47,179 bases of DNA from Micromonospora sonchi. GTDB taxonomy: Bacteria; Actinomycetota; Actinomycetes; Mycobacteriales; Micromonosporaceae. Location of the stretch: NCBI RefSeq assembly GCF_014646235.1, contig NZ_BMNB01000040.1, positions 1-47,179 on the forward strand. Reading direction: 5' to 3'. Below are positions 33,264-42,588 of this stretch, one piece after another. The notes beneath the pieces were generated by a model. It was not told the DNA's origin and did not search any database. It worked only from the letters and a program-made list of their open reading frames with translations. The position numbers and the translations under genes are program-made. Each line of letters opens with the position of its first letter. Positions within the stretch are counted from its first letter, which is position 1.

Positions 33264-33525
33264 GCCTCCTTCCTAGACGTCGCAGGGTGTCCGTCGCCCA
33301 TGGAAATAGCCGATCATCGCCTTCGGTCATCCGATCGGCTGATGACCCAGAACGCAACGCCGCCGAGCCGAGCCATCGGCGGTGCCTTCCTGCCTGCCAT
33401 CCGACTCGCCAAGATCAGGCGCACCGATCTGCCGCAGATCGATCGCTACGACGGGTGTTCTCGCGCGGCGGGTCCGGCGTGCTGCCGACACCAGTCTGGA
33501 TCTGTGACCCGGTTATGTTCGCTCG

Positions 33526-33790
33526 GTGGTGGTGATCGTAGGAGCCCGGCTGGTGTTGGTGCGGCACGCATTGCCCGTGGTCGAACCGGCGGTGCCGGCG
33601 GAGCGTTGGCAGCTCGGCCCGGCCGGGCCGAGCTGCCGCCCGCGCTCTGCGATCATTCGTGATCGGGCCGGCCTACTACGTGGCCAGCAGCGAGCCGAAG
33701 GCCGTGCAGACCGTGCAGGAGATCGCCGGACGCACCTCCGTCATCACCGACGCCGCCCTGGTCGAGGCAGAACTGGGCTCCGAGGCGGCT
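33526..33790 (+). pseudogene. Histidine phosphatase N-terminal fragment
   Basis: LVLVRHALPVVEPAVPAERW carries the RHA(G) catalytic signature of the phosphoglycerate-mutase-like superfamily. In shifted frames AYYVASSEPKAVQTVQEIAG and ALVEAELG match the next conserved helix. Frameshifts and loss of the C-terminal half (including the second catalytic His) show it is broken; it ends against the sulphatase 3' end. Confidence 0.72.
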
Positions 33791-33796
33791 TTCGTA

Positions 33797-35224
33797 CTAG
33801 TCCGGCTCGCTGGTGGCTGGTTTCGCCGCTGGCGGTTGCGGCACGCCCGGATGACCCGCCGGGTAGGGCAGCAGTTCCGTCTCGATCCGCTCCCACGTCT
33901 CGCGCAGGTCGTCCAGCAGGTCGGGATGGTGGTCGGCGATGTCCGCCTGCTCACGGCCGTCAACCGTGACGTCGTACAGGAGGTGGAAGGGGCCATGACG
34001 GCGTGGCCAGTTGCCCAGCACCGACCGGTCGCGGCGGTCGTACAGGTACTTGAACCGGCCGCGGCGCAACGCCCCCTGGTTGGAGGTACGCCAGAACAGG
34101 TCGTGCTCGGGGAAGTCGGCGCCGTCGACGAGCCAAGGCAGCAGGTTCGCCCCGTCCAGCGGATAACGCTCATCCGGGGTCGTCCCGCCCGCGTCGATCA
34201 GCGTCGCGGTCAGGTCGAGGGTGTTGATCGGGTGGTCGGTGACCTGGCCGCCGGCCACCTCAACCGGCCAGCGCAGGATCAGCGGAACCCGGATGCCGCC
34301 CTCGGTCAGGTCGCCCTTCTCGCCCACCAGGGGCCAGGTGTTCGACCATCGCTCGCCGCCGTTGTCGGAGGTGAAGACGACGATGGTGTTGTCGGCGCGG
34401 CCGGCGTCGGCCAGTGCGGTGAGCAGCTTGCCGATGGCGGTGTCCATCTCCTCGACCAGTTCGGCGTACTTCGCCAGCGAGCCGCCGTCAGGATGGATCA
34501 ACGGGGTGGGCACCGACTGCTCGCTGAACCTGCGCCGGATCTCCGCGCCGACCTCCCGGTCGCCCGGGCCCTCCCAGGGCCAGTGCGGCGCGGTGTAGTT
34601 GACCTGTACGTAGAAGGGACCGTCGCGATCGGCTGCGACGAACTCGGTCGCACGGTCGGAGATCAGCGACGTGTAGTAGCCGGCCTGCTCGACCGAGGTC
34701 TCCCCCTCGTACAGGCCGGCCTCGGCCACCGTGTCGACGTGCTCGAAGTAGTCGATCGCCCCGTCGAAGTTGCCGAAGAAGGTCTGGAAGCCGATGCGCA
34801 GCGGGCTGTACCAGGGCAGCCATCCGCAGTGCCACTTGCCGAACATCGCCGTCTCGTAGCCGGCGGCCAGCAGCAGCGACGAGATCGTCGGATGGTCGGC
34901 GGGGATCCCGTTGACCTCCGCGTGCGTGGTCAGCGGCTCCTCCAGGCCCACCGACAACCGGGTCGGATAGCGCCCGGTGTACAGCCCGATGCGGGTCGGC
35001 GAGCACCACGGAGTGCACGCGTAGCCGTGGCGGAACAGCAGGCCCTCCCCGGCCAGTCGATCAAGGTTGGGCGTACGGATCGCCGATGAGCCGTAACAGC
35101 CCAGATCCGCCCAGCCCAGATCATCGGCCAGGATGAACAGGATGTTGGGTGGCTCGGCCGGCCGGCCCGCACCTGGTTGCCCGGCCCGCGCCGGTGCCAA
35201 CTGAGCAGGGCCTGTCATCGCCAT
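33797..35224 (-). CDS. Sulphatase (arylsulphatase family)
   Basis: 475 residues from ATG 35224 (ATG 35218 also possible). NILFILADDLGWADLGCYG holds the metal-binding Asp pair (34-35). CSPTRIGLYTGRYP contains the CxPxR motif whose Cys74 must be converted to formylglycine. GKWHCGW and TSDNGGE are further active-site segments. There is no signal peptide, so it is probably cytosolic. It hydrolyses sulphate esters, or possibly phosphonate esters. No formylglycine-generating enzyme gene is in the window, so maturation must be supplied elsewhere. No regulator is adjacent. Confidence 0.94.
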   Translation of the reverse strand: MAMTGPAQLAPARAGQPGAGRPAEPPNILFILADDLGWADLGCYGSSAIRTPNLDRLAGEGLLFRHGYACTPWCSPTRIGLYTGRYPTRLSVGLEEPLTTHAEVNGIPADHPTISSLLLAAGYETAMFGKWHCGWLPWYSPLRIGFQTFFGNFDGAIDYFEHVDTVAEAGLYEGETSVEQAGYYTSLISDRATEFVAADRDGPFYVQVNYTAPHWPWEGPGDREVGAEIRRRFSEQSVPTPLIHPDGGSLAKYAELVEEMDTAIGKLLTALADAGRADNTIVVFTSDNGGERWSNTWPLVGEKGDLTEGGIRVPLILRWPVEVAGGQVTDHPINTLDLTATLIDAGGTTPDERYPLDGANLLPWLVDGADFPEHDLFWRTSNQGALRRGRFKYLYDRRDRSVLGNWPRRHGPFHLLYDVTVDGREQADIADHHPDLLDDLRETWERIETELLPYPAGHPGVPQPPAAKPATSEPD

Positions 35225-35520
35225 GCGGCCCTATACCTCTTCTTGAAGGTACCTAACCTCCGCCCGACACCGGACCGCGACACCTGAACCGGCTCTGCCC
35301 AGTGGCGGCGGCCGCCCCGTCATGGGCGACGCGGGCCCTTCGACGAGCGCATCAGGAACCAGCGGCCAACCGTACCGCCTCCCCGTATTCCTTTCGGTGG
35401 TGCCGCTGAACCAGTACCGGTCCATCCTGCCGCCTCCGGCGTGTCCTGCCGGCTTGCCGCAGGCCCGACCGGCATTCTCGACCAGCCCTGAACGAGATCA
35501 TCTGCAATGGAAGCTGGCCG
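35225..35520. other. Sulphatase upstream region
   Basis: Just under 300 bp without a supported gene, between the sulphatase start and the IS630 fragment. It should hold the sulphatase promoter; I see no clear hexamers or dyads. Confidence 0.4.
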
Positions 35521-36060
35521 GTGCCTGCCCCTCACGCACGTCCGATCACCCTGACCGCCGCCGAACGACACAGGCTCACCGCTCTGGCCTACTCCCATAC
35601 CGCCGCATACCAGCAGGTCATCCGGGCTCGGATCATCTGTGATGCCGCCCGCGGAGACTCCAACGCCGCGATCGCCCGCCGGCACGACCTCACCATCGAC
35701 ACCGTGCGGCGCTGGCGCGGCCGGTTCGCCGACGAAGGCCTTGCCGGCCTCACCGATCGGCTACGCCCGGGACGGCCGCCACGGTTCACCCCGGTCCAGA
35801 TCGCCGAGGTCAAAGCCCTAGCCTGCCAACTACCGGCCGAAACCGGCACGCCACTGTCGAAGTGGGCTTGCCCGGACCTGGCCGCTGAGGCCGTCGCCCG
35901 CGGCATCGTCTCGGCGATCTCGGCGTCGACCATCCGCCGGATCCTTGCCCGTGACACGATCAAACCCTGGCAGCACCAGTCCTGGATCTTCATCCGCGAC
36001 CCGCAGTTCGCCGTCAAAGCCGCCCGCGTGTTCAGTAGGGACGACACCGTCCTTCAGTAA
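35521..36060 (+). pseudogene. IS630-family transposase N-terminal fragment
   Basis: GTG 35521 begins VPAPHARPITLTAAERHRLT. The double helix-turn-helix typical of IS630 follows (SNAAIARRHDLTIDTVRRWR, FADEGLAGLTDRLRPGRPPR), then SASTIRRILARDTIKPWQHQ and SWIFIRDPQF. Homology ends at AARVF near 36030, before the DDE catalytic domain, and a stop occurs ten codons later. Truncated and inactive. Confidence 0.88.
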
Positions 36061-36386
36061 GCGGGGGCGGTCGGCGATCTTCGCCCGGTAGGCGGGCACC
36101 GCGTTGAGCTTGGCGAGGAAGTCGTATCTGCCAGGATTGTCACGCGTGAGATCTGGAACAGCGGATCTTCGCGGGCGTGGCTCGATTCCCTGGTACCCTG
36201 GTCGTCGTGGGTACGCTGATTCTCTAGTTCGGGACACCGCGTCGAGTCTTCTCCGCGGTGAGTCCTATGCGCGCTAGCCAGCCACTTCGCTGACCGCGCG
36301 AGGTTCCCGTACATCCATGTGCTCGAAGAGGCACGTGTTCCGCGACCGCAGTTTTGGTCACCTGTGTGTCGCGGGGAGGAGCTCCC
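36061..36386. other. Gap upstream of the ABC-F gene
   Basis: 325 bp. The minus strand 36054-36150 encodes NPGRYDFLAKLNAVPAYRAK and IADRPRLLKDG, which looks like a real protein end but cannot be assigned. The remaining sequence should hold the leader and promoter of the ABC-F gene; no clear attenuator peptide was identified. Confidence 0.4.
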
Positions 36387-38159
36387 GTGATCCATTCTCC
36401 AAGTAGTCTGTCCCAAATTCAGGCGGCGGCACCGCGGCCGCACCGGGTATGCGCGATCCGCGGCGGGACCGTCCGGTTCGCCGAGCGGGTCGTCCTGACC
36501 GAGATCGATCTCGTGGTCGGCCCGGCCGAGCGGATCGCGGTGATCGGTGACAACGGCGCCGGCAAGTCCACACTGCTGCGCGTACTCGCCGGGACGGTGC
36601 AGTTGACCGCCGGCGAGCAGGCAATAGAATTGCCCGGCGGCGTCGCGTTCGCCGAACAACAACCCCGGTTCCGGCCGGGTGCGACCGTCGCGGACGCGCT
36701 CGACGACCTGCTCGCCGACATCCGTGAGCTCGAGGCCGAGACACAGCGGACCGCTGAGCAGGTGGCACTGGCAGGCGTCGACGAGCGGGGCGAACTGCTC
36801 GCGCGGCTCAGTACCGCCATCGACCGCCTCGAGGCCCGCGACGGGTATGAGCTCGATCAGAGGGTGGATGCGGGCCTCGACCGACTGGGGCTGGGCGGTC
36901 TCGACCGCTCCCGGCCCGTACATACGCTCTCGGGCGGCGAGCGGGCACGGCTGGCGCTTACCGCGGCACTGGCGTCCGAGGCGGAGTTGCTGCTGCTCGA
37001 CGAGCCGACCAACGATCTCGACGACGCCGGTATCGCGTGGCTGGAGGACCGCCTGGCCGCGCACCGCGGCGCACTGGTGGTCGTGACCCACGACCGCGCG
37101 CTGCTGGACCGTATCGCGACCGACATCGTGCACGTCGAGGGCGGCTCGCTGCGCCGATACGGCGACGGCTACGCCGGATACCTCACCGCACGCGAGGGCG
37201 AACGGCGCCGGCTGCTGGAAGCGTACGAGGCGTGGCGGCAGGACCTCGCACGTCAGCAGGCACTCGTCACCGCCAACGCCTTCCGGCTCAACGCGATACC
37301 ACGAAAGCTGGAACGCGCATCCTTCGGCCACGGCGCCTTCCGGGCACGCGGCCGAGACCACGGCGCGATGGGACGTATCCGGATGGCAAAGGAGCGAGTC
37401 GCCCGGCTGCACGCCGACCCCGCACCGCGACCCGCCGATCCGCTCCGGTTCACACCTGTCTTCACCGAACCAGCAGCCGCCTCCGCCGGCATCGCCAATG
37501 AGAAGGCCGTCCTGATCCGGGCGGAAGGTGTCCGCTTGGACGTCGACGGGCCACGGCTGCGGCTGGATGCGCTCGAGGTGTCGCCTGGGGACCGGCTGTT
37601 GATTTCCGGACCCAACGGCGCCGGGAAGACGACGCTGCTGAACGTCCTGGCGGGCGAGCTCGCACCACAGCGGGGGACGCTCTGGCGACGACCCGGCATT
37701 CGCGTCGCCTGGTTGCGGCAGGACATCACGACCGGCTCTCGAGCGACGCTCCTCGACGCCTTCGCCGCCGCCACCGGCGCCTACCGGGACGACGCCGCCG
37801 ACGAACTGCTACGGCTCGGCCTGTTCCGCCCCGACGACCTGCACCGGCAGGTGGCGCAGCTGTCGGTCGGGCAGCGCCGACGCCTCGAAGTCGCGCTTGC
37901 CGTCACCTGTCCCAGCGATGTTCTCCTGCTCGACGAGCCCACCAACCACCTGGCCCCCGAACTGCTCGAACAGATGGAGGACGCATTGCGTGACTACACC
38001 GGTGCCGTGCTCACCGTCACCCACGATCGACGGTGGCGCGAGCGAGCAGGGGCCTCTGCCACGGCGCGGCAGGTTTATGTCGCACCGGGCGGCTTGGTTG
38101 GTCTGCCCGATTCCGCCGGGAAACAAGCGCCGCCGGACGGCTCGGCGGGTACGCAGTGA
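36387..38159 (+). CDS. ABC-F family ATPase (ribosomal-protection type)
   Basis: 590 residues from GTG 36387, chosen because GGGGAGGA lies 6 bp upstream. Two ABC domains without membrane segments. The first has Walker A GDNGAGKST (54-62), signature LSGGERARL and LLLLDEPTNDLDD. The second has GPNGAGKTT (about 408-416), signature LSVGQRRRL and VLLLDEPTNHLAP. The linker between them (EAWRQDLARQQALVTANAFR and a basic segment) is the antibiotic-resistance-type interdomain region. Such proteins displace macrolides, lincosamides or streptogramins from the ribosome or act in translation. A self- or acquired-resistance role is inferred. Confidence 0.93.
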   Translation: MIHSPSSLSQIQAAAPRPHRVCAIRGGTVRFAERVVLTEIDLVVGPAERIAVIGDNGAGKSTLLRVLAGTVQLTAGEQAIELPGGVAFAEQQPRFRPGATVADALDDLLADIRELEAETQRTAEQVALAGVDERGELLARLSTAIDRLEARDGYELDQRVDAGLDRLGLGGLDRSRPVHTLSGGERARLALTAALASEAELLLLDEPTNDLDDAGIAWLEDRLAAHRGALVVVTHDRALLDRIATDIVHVEGGSLRRYGDGYAGYLTAREGERRRLLEAYEAWRQDLARQQALVTANAFRLNAIPRKLERASFGHGAFRARGRDHGAMGRIRMAKERVARLHADPAPRPADPLRFTPVFTEPAAASAGIANEKAVLIRAEGVRLDVDGPRLRLDALEVSPGDRLLISGPNGAGKTTLLNVLAGELAPQRGTLWRRPGIRVAWLRQDITTGSRATLLDAFAAATGAYRDDAADELLRLGLFRPDDLHRQVAQLSVGQRRRLEVALAVTCPSDVLLLDEPTNHLAPELLEQMEDALRDYTGAVLTVTHDRRWRERAGASATARQVYVAPGGLVGLPDSAGKQAPPDGSAGTQ

Positions 38160-38605
38160 TCTTCAGCCGCAACGGCTGTTGCACTGTCGGCAGCCCGCAA
38201 TACTCACTGCGATCCAGAACGGACCCGAAGACAAGGTCTCCTGCCCGACAGACCCGCACGGCTATCGATACAGGAGAACGAAACGGCAGCAGGCTCGTCC
38301 GCACTGACACCGAGTGAGATCCACCGACACGAGGTGAGAAGCCCTCGATCGGAGCACCGCCCCGGCCCGCGGCGTGCCGCCTGATTCCGCGGCCAGCTCC
38401 TGATGCCGAAAGCAGCCGGCCCGACAGCATCTATTCCCCCGCGCCAGGCGCGAGCAGTGGATCTCCTCGTCGGGCAGTCGTAGACCGTCCAGCCTCCCCC
38501 GGACGGGGACAAGGTGAGCGGCCTACGTTCGAACGACCTTGCCCCCCGTACGGGGAGGCTGGTAGCCCTTGTGGTGGCAGCCCTGGAAATCGATGCGCGG
38601 GTGGG
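38160..38605. other. Intergenic gap
   Basis: About 445 bp between the ABC-F stop and the end of the TetR gene. Both strands show only short GC-biased frames with no recognisable domain, start or ribosome site. No strong hairpin was found. Confidence 0.45.
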
Positions 38606-39229
38606 TCAGCCGAACACGGGTGCCGCGTCGGTCGCGACCGATCGTAGCCGCGCGCGAATGGCCTCGCTGGCCCGCTCGTAGACGGTGTCGTCGTTGTAGA
38701 GCAGGGCGTCCGCCGCGCCCGCGCGGCCGATGGCGTCGAGTTCGAACGCGAGCTGTGCGGGCTCCACCTCGGTGAGGATCTCCCCGACGGCGACCGCCTC
38801 TGCGATGCTGCTCGCGTAGAGCGTCTGCCAGTCCCGGCGGGCAGCCGCGATGGCATCGCGGATCCGACCCGGACGGGCATCGAATTCGGCTGCCACCCCG
38901 ATGAAGAAGCATCCGCCGGCGAACACCGGCTCTCGGACGTAGTGCAGCCACGCCTCGCAGAGTGCCCACACTCTACGGATCCCGGCGGGAGCCCGCAGCG
39001 CCGGCTTGACGACCTTGCCGACGAAGACCTCGACGGCGGCGCGGACGGTCGCGAGCTGCAGTTCCTCCTTCGATCCGAACTGCGCGAAGACCCCGCTTTT
39101 ACTGAAGGCCAGGTCGGTCGCGAGGCGCCGCACCGACAGGCTCTCCAGCCCCTCGACCGAGGCGATGTCCATGGCGCGGTCAAGGATTACCCGCCGCGAG
39201 CGCAGGCCGCGCTCCACCCGCTTGTCCAC
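38606..39229 (-). CDS. TetR-family transcriptional regulator
   Basis: 207 residues from GTG 39229, supported by GGAGG six bases upstream; longer in-frame extensions are not family-like. Helix-turn-helix LESLSVRRLATDLAFSKSGV followed by FAQFGSKEELQLATV. The C-terminal domain with YVREPVFAGGCFFIGVAAEF is typical of the TetR_C_16-like group. It is divergent from an MFS exporter and quinone reductase, which it probably represses. Confidence 0.93.
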   Translation of the reverse strand: MDKRVERGLRSRRVILDRAMDIASVEGLESLSVRRLATDLAFSKSGVFAQFGSKEELQLATVRAAVEVFVGKVVKPALRAPAGIRRVWALCEAWLHYVREPVFAGGCFFIGVAAEFDARPGRIRDAIAAARRDWQTLYASSIAEAVAVGEILTEVEPAQLAFELDAIGRAGAADALLYNDDTVYERASEAIRARLRSVATDAAPVFG

Positions 39230-39415
39230 TTGGACCTCCACCTGTCGGCACTTCCGTCTGGCGGGCCCAAGTCTACGTAGTGGGACGCATGTCCTTTCAT
39301 CTGGCCCGGCTACAGGCCTGGTCGCGAATATGATCAACGCCATATCCGGTGACCCGTTGACCGCTTGGCGATCAAAAACTTATGGTACGCCCGTCCACTT
39401 AACGGGGGGAGTCTG

Positions 39416-40849
39416 ATGAACAGCGGCAGGACCACGGGCGGCCACGTCCCGGTGATCGCGTTGGCCTCGGGCGCCGCCTTCCTGGCCCTGCTCGACGCCA
39501 CCGTCGCCAACCTGGCGGTGCCCGGCATCCGACGGGACTTCGACCCGTTGTCGGTCAGCGACGCCACCTGGGTGATCACCGCCTATGCGGTGGTGTTCGC
39601 GGCGCTGCTGTCGCCGGCCGGGCGGCTCGCCGACACCATCGGCGTACGGCGTCTCTTCGTCTGGGGAGTCGGTGTCTTCAGCGCCTTCTCGCTGCTCTGC
39701 ACGATGGCGCCGGACATCTACTGGCTGGTCGCCGGTCGCGCGCTGCAGGCGGTCGGTGCGGCGGCCATGATTCCCGCGTCCCTGGCGATACTGCTGCTGG
39801 GTGTGCCCGCCTCCCGACGGCCGGCGGCGGTCGGCCTGTGGAGCGCCGCGGGATCCCTGGCCGCAGCGGTCGGTCCGGCCCTGGGCGGCGTACTGGTCGA
39901 CACCGTCAGTTGGCGCGTGCTCTTCGCCATCAACGTTCCCCTCGGCGTGGTCATGTGCCTGTGTGCCCGCGTCGCGCCGCAGGGCCGCAGGGACGCGGCG
40001 CTCCCGGACCTGGCAGGCACGGGACTGCTCGCCGCAGGCATCGCGGGAGTCGTGCTGGGGATCACACAGGCCAGCGCCTGGGGTTGGACGGCTGTCGGCA
40101 CCCTCGGCCTGCTGTCCGGCGGGGTCCTCGCCACCGGGTGGGCACTGGCCCGCTCGTACCGCCACACCATGCCAGCCATCGAGGTGAGTCTCTGGTGCAG
40201 CCGCGGCTTCACCGTCACCAACCTGGTGTCGCTGCTCTACGGCGCGGGGCTGTACTCGTGGCTGCTGATCGGCGTGCTGTTTCTCACCGACATCTGGCGA
40301 TACTCCGAACTGCGCGCCGGCCTCGCGATGAGCCCAGGAGCGGTGTCCGCGGCCGTTGCCGCAGCCATCCTCGGCCGGCTCATCGGCCGGCTCGGACCGC
40401 GGCCCGTCGTGATCGGAGGGGCACTCGCCATGGCGCTGGCCGGAACCTGGTTGGCGATCGGCCTGTCGCCGAACCCTCAGTTCCTGGCGCTGTGGCTACC
40501 GGTCGGGCTGTTGGCGGGGGCGGGAATGGGAGCGCTGGCGGCGGGAGCCAACGCCGCGGCCGCGATGTACGCGTCGCCGGCCCGCTTCGCGAGCGCCATC
40601 GGCCTCAACACGACGGCCCGGCAGGCCGGCGGCGCTCTCGGTGTCGCGGCGCTCGCCGCGATCGGGCAACACCAGGCCGGTCACGGCCTCACTCCGTTCA
40701 CATTCGTGTACGGGTTCAGCATCGCCGCCGCCGTCGGCGCCGCGATCCTCGGCCTGCGGCTGACGCGGCCTGCGACGACCATGCCGAGAGCGGGCGATCT
40801 GGATGCGGCCCCGCCCGCTCCGACCCCCAGCACGGCGACTGCCGGCTGA
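39416..40849 (+). CDS. MFS drug exporter, DHA2 (14-TMS) family
   Basis: 477 residues from ATG 39416, with GGGGGAG upstream; an upstream in-frame start would add 17 unlikely residues. The N-terminus VIALASGAAFLALLDATVAN and the motif LAVPGIRRDF with WVITAYAVVFAALLSPAGRL identify an EmrB/QacA-type proton-driven exporter, and GRALQAVGAAAMIPASLAIL is motif C-like. About 14 hydrophobic segments are present. First gene of a plus-strand unit with an oxidoreductase 51 bp downstream. Control by the divergent TetR regulator is inferred. The cargo is unknown. Confidence 0.94.
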   Translation: MNSGRTTGGHVPVIALASGAAFLALLDATVANLAVPGIRRDFDPLSVSDATWVITAYAVVFAALLSPAGRLADTIGVRRLFVWGVGVFSAFSLLCTMAPDIYWLVAGRALQAVGAAAMIPASLAILLLGVPASRRPAAVGLWSAAGSLAAAVGPALGGVLVDTVSWRVLFAINVPLGVVMCLCARVAPQGRRDAALPDLAGTGLLAAGIAGVVLGITQASAWGWTAVGTLGLLSGGVLATGWALARSYRHTMPAIEVSLWCSRGFTVTNLVSLLYGAGLYSWLLIGVLFLTDIWRYSELRAGLAMSPGAVSAAVAAAILGRLIGRLGPRPVVIGGALAMALAGTWLAIGLSPNPQFLALWLPVGLLAGAGMGALAAGANAAAAMYASPARFASAIGLNTTARQAGGALGVAALAAIGQHQAGHGLTPFTFVYGFSIAAAVGAAILGLRLTRPATTMPRAGDLDAAPPAPTPSTATAG

Positions 40850-40900
40850 GCGCCCGCAGTTCGCTTCTGAAAGCACCCAGCACAACCGAAGGGATACGTC

Positions 40901-41848
40901 ATGCGCGCAGTAATCCAACGGGAATGGAACGGGCTCGAGGCCCTTGAGCTGGTCGACGTGGAGCCGCCCCGACCAGCGCCGACCGAGATTCTGGTACAGG
41001 TCGCCTACGCCGGGGTGAACCCAGTGGACCACTACACCGCACAGGGTCTCGCGTACAACCGGATGTTGAGCCTGCCCTTCCGTCAGGGCTGGGACGTGGC
41101 AGGTGTGGTCACCGAGATCGGGTACGGCGTAACCCGCTTCCGGCCGGGGGACCGGGTGTTCGGGATGCCGTGGTTTCCCCGCGAAGCGGGTGCATACGCC
41201 GAGTACGTCACCGCACCGTCCCGGCACTTTGCCCGCATGCCCGCCGAGCTGAGCTACGCCGAGGCCGCCGCGTTGCCCTTGGCCGGCCTGACCGCCTGGC
41301 AGATGCTCGAGGCGGCGCAGGTGGCTCCCGGCCAGCGGGTGCTGGTGACGGCCGCGGCCGGCGGAGTCGGCCACCTGGCAGTGCAGATCGCGAAGGCCCG
41401 AGGCGCCCACGTCATCGGCACCGCTCGGGCGGCGAAGCACGAGTTCCTGCGCCAGATGGGTGCCGATGAAGCCGTCGACTACACGACCAGCCAGGTCTCC
41501 GACGTGGTCCGCGATGCCGACGCCGTCATCCAGATGTTCGGCGGCGAGCCGGGCCTCAAGGCGCTGGAGTGCCTCCGCCCCGACGGGATCCTGGTCAGCG
41601 CGCAAGGCGCATGGACCCCGGGCCTCGCCGATCGCGCCGCGCAGCTGGGGGTCCGTGCGGTCACTTATCTCGTCGAACCGGACGCCGAGGGTTTGGAATC
41701 GCTCGCTGACCTCGTCCGCCGGGGCCAGCTCCGGCTGCACATCGCAAACGAACTGCCGTTGCAGCGGGCGGCGGAAGCTCATCGCCTCATCGCGACCGGA
41801 CGGACCACGGGCAAGGTCGTGCTCCGCGTCGCCGACCTCGGGGAGTAA
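40901..41848 (+). CDS. NADPH-dependent quinone oxidoreductase (zinc-less MDR)
   Basis: 315 residues from ATG 40901 with GAAGGGATACGTC upstream. GroES-like N-terminal part with VAYAGVNPVDHYTAQG, GWDVAGVVTEIGYGVTRFRP, then nucleotide-binding motif VTAAAGGVGHLAVQIAKARG. The C-terminus ends HRLIATGRTTGKVVLRV. It resembles QOR-type reductases acting on quinones or enals. Its place after the MFS exporter suggests joint handling of a toxic quinone-like compound. A related gene occurs at 4943-5866. Confidence 0.94.
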   Translation: MRAVIQREWNGLEALELVDVEPPRPAPTEILVQVAYAGVNPVDHYTAQGLAYNRMLSLPFRQGWDVAGVVTEIGYGVTRFRPGDRVFGMPWFPREAGAYAEYVTAPSRHFARMPAELSYAEAAALPLAGLTAWQMLEAAQVAPGQRVLVTAAAGGVGHLAVQIAKARGAHVIGTARAAKHEFLRQMGADEAVDYTTSQVSDVVRDADAVIQMFGGEPGLKALECLRPDGILVSAQGAWTPGLADRAAQLGVRAVTYLVEPDAEGLESLADLVRRGQLRLHIANELPLQRAAEAHRLIATGRTTGKVVLRVADLGE

Positions 41849-41906
41849 GCCTCGTCTCCGGTTCGCCCCACCACACCCAGACGCCATCAGAAAGAGAGGA
41901 AAGGAG

Positions 41907-42300
41907 ATGAGCGCGAAGCCGCCGACCAAGCGCCGCACCGGGTCGGCCGGATCGTTCTGCTCGATGCGTGGGTCGGCCCGGACGGCGCGTCGATGGAGAG
42001 CCTGGCCCCCGAGTGGTTCCGCAACTGGCTCGACGCCGCCGCAGGCGACCGGGTTATACCGGCTCCGCCGGTCTCGACTCTCGGCGTAACAGACCCCAGG
42101 GATGTGGCGTGGCTGCAGACCCGGATGACACCGCAGCCACGACGGACCTTCGCCGAACCCACCAGGCTGGCCGGCGCGGTCGAACAGATTCCCTGCCGCG
42201 CCGTCGTCTGCACCCCAGACAACGGCATACCGTTCGCCGCATGGGCACAGGAGTTCGGCTGGGAAACCGTCACGCTGGTAGCAGGACCGACGCCATGGTC
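41907..42300 (+). pseudogene. Alpha/beta hydrolase C-terminal remnant
   Basis: ATG 41907 follows a good AGGAAAGGAG, but its frame (MSAKPPTKRRTGSAG) soon loses sense. In another frame RIVLLDAWVGPDGASMESLA, GVTDPRDVAWLQTRMTPQPR and AVVCTPDNGIPFAAWAQEFG match the C-terminal half of an alpha/beta hydrolase. The N-terminal part with the nucleophile is deleted. It is the third gene of the MFS-oxidoreductase unit, now dead. Confidence 0.7.
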
Positions 42301-42342
42301 ACATCCCCGACCGGCCCGGGTTTGCTGTCGTGCTCGTCGCAG

Positions 42343-42588
42343 CTACTTCTGCTCTCTACGGAGCGCATTCCGACGGCGGCCAGAAGGCATGCGGCTGGCG
42401 GTGAGCGCGCCGGTGACGGCAGTGGTGGAGACATCGAGGCTGTCGGCCATCGGGGTGAGCAGAACCGCGTAGGCGTAGTAGAGGGTGCCGTAGCCGACGG
42501 TGGAGGTGATGGCGAGGGCGGCGACGATGCGCCACCCGTGGCGCCCGCCGACCGTGGGGTCGGCGGGCGCCGTCGTGGTGGTGGTCAT
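42343..42588 (-). pseudogene. MFS transporter N-terminal fragment in ars-type operon
   Basis: ATG 42588 overlaps the stop of the upstream flavoprotein gene by one base (TGATG). The protein begins with a Thr-rich leader, then WRIVAALAITSTVGYGTLYY and AYAVLLTPMADSLDVSTTAV, the first helix pair of an MFS permease. After about 65 residues the sequence becomes unrelated and basic and ends at 42343. The remaining ten or so helices are missing. Being coupled to the flavoprotein it was probably the cluster's efflux pump. Confidence 0.82.

Noticed and set aside
35320..35685. Minus-strand frame overlapping the IS630 start
   Set aside because: No recognisable domain or ribosome site; overlaps the better supported transposase fragment.
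36180..36210. TpsiC-like text GGCTCGATTCCC near 36185
   Set aside because: The stem does not pair well and no acceptor or other arm is present, so it is not called a tRNA remnant.
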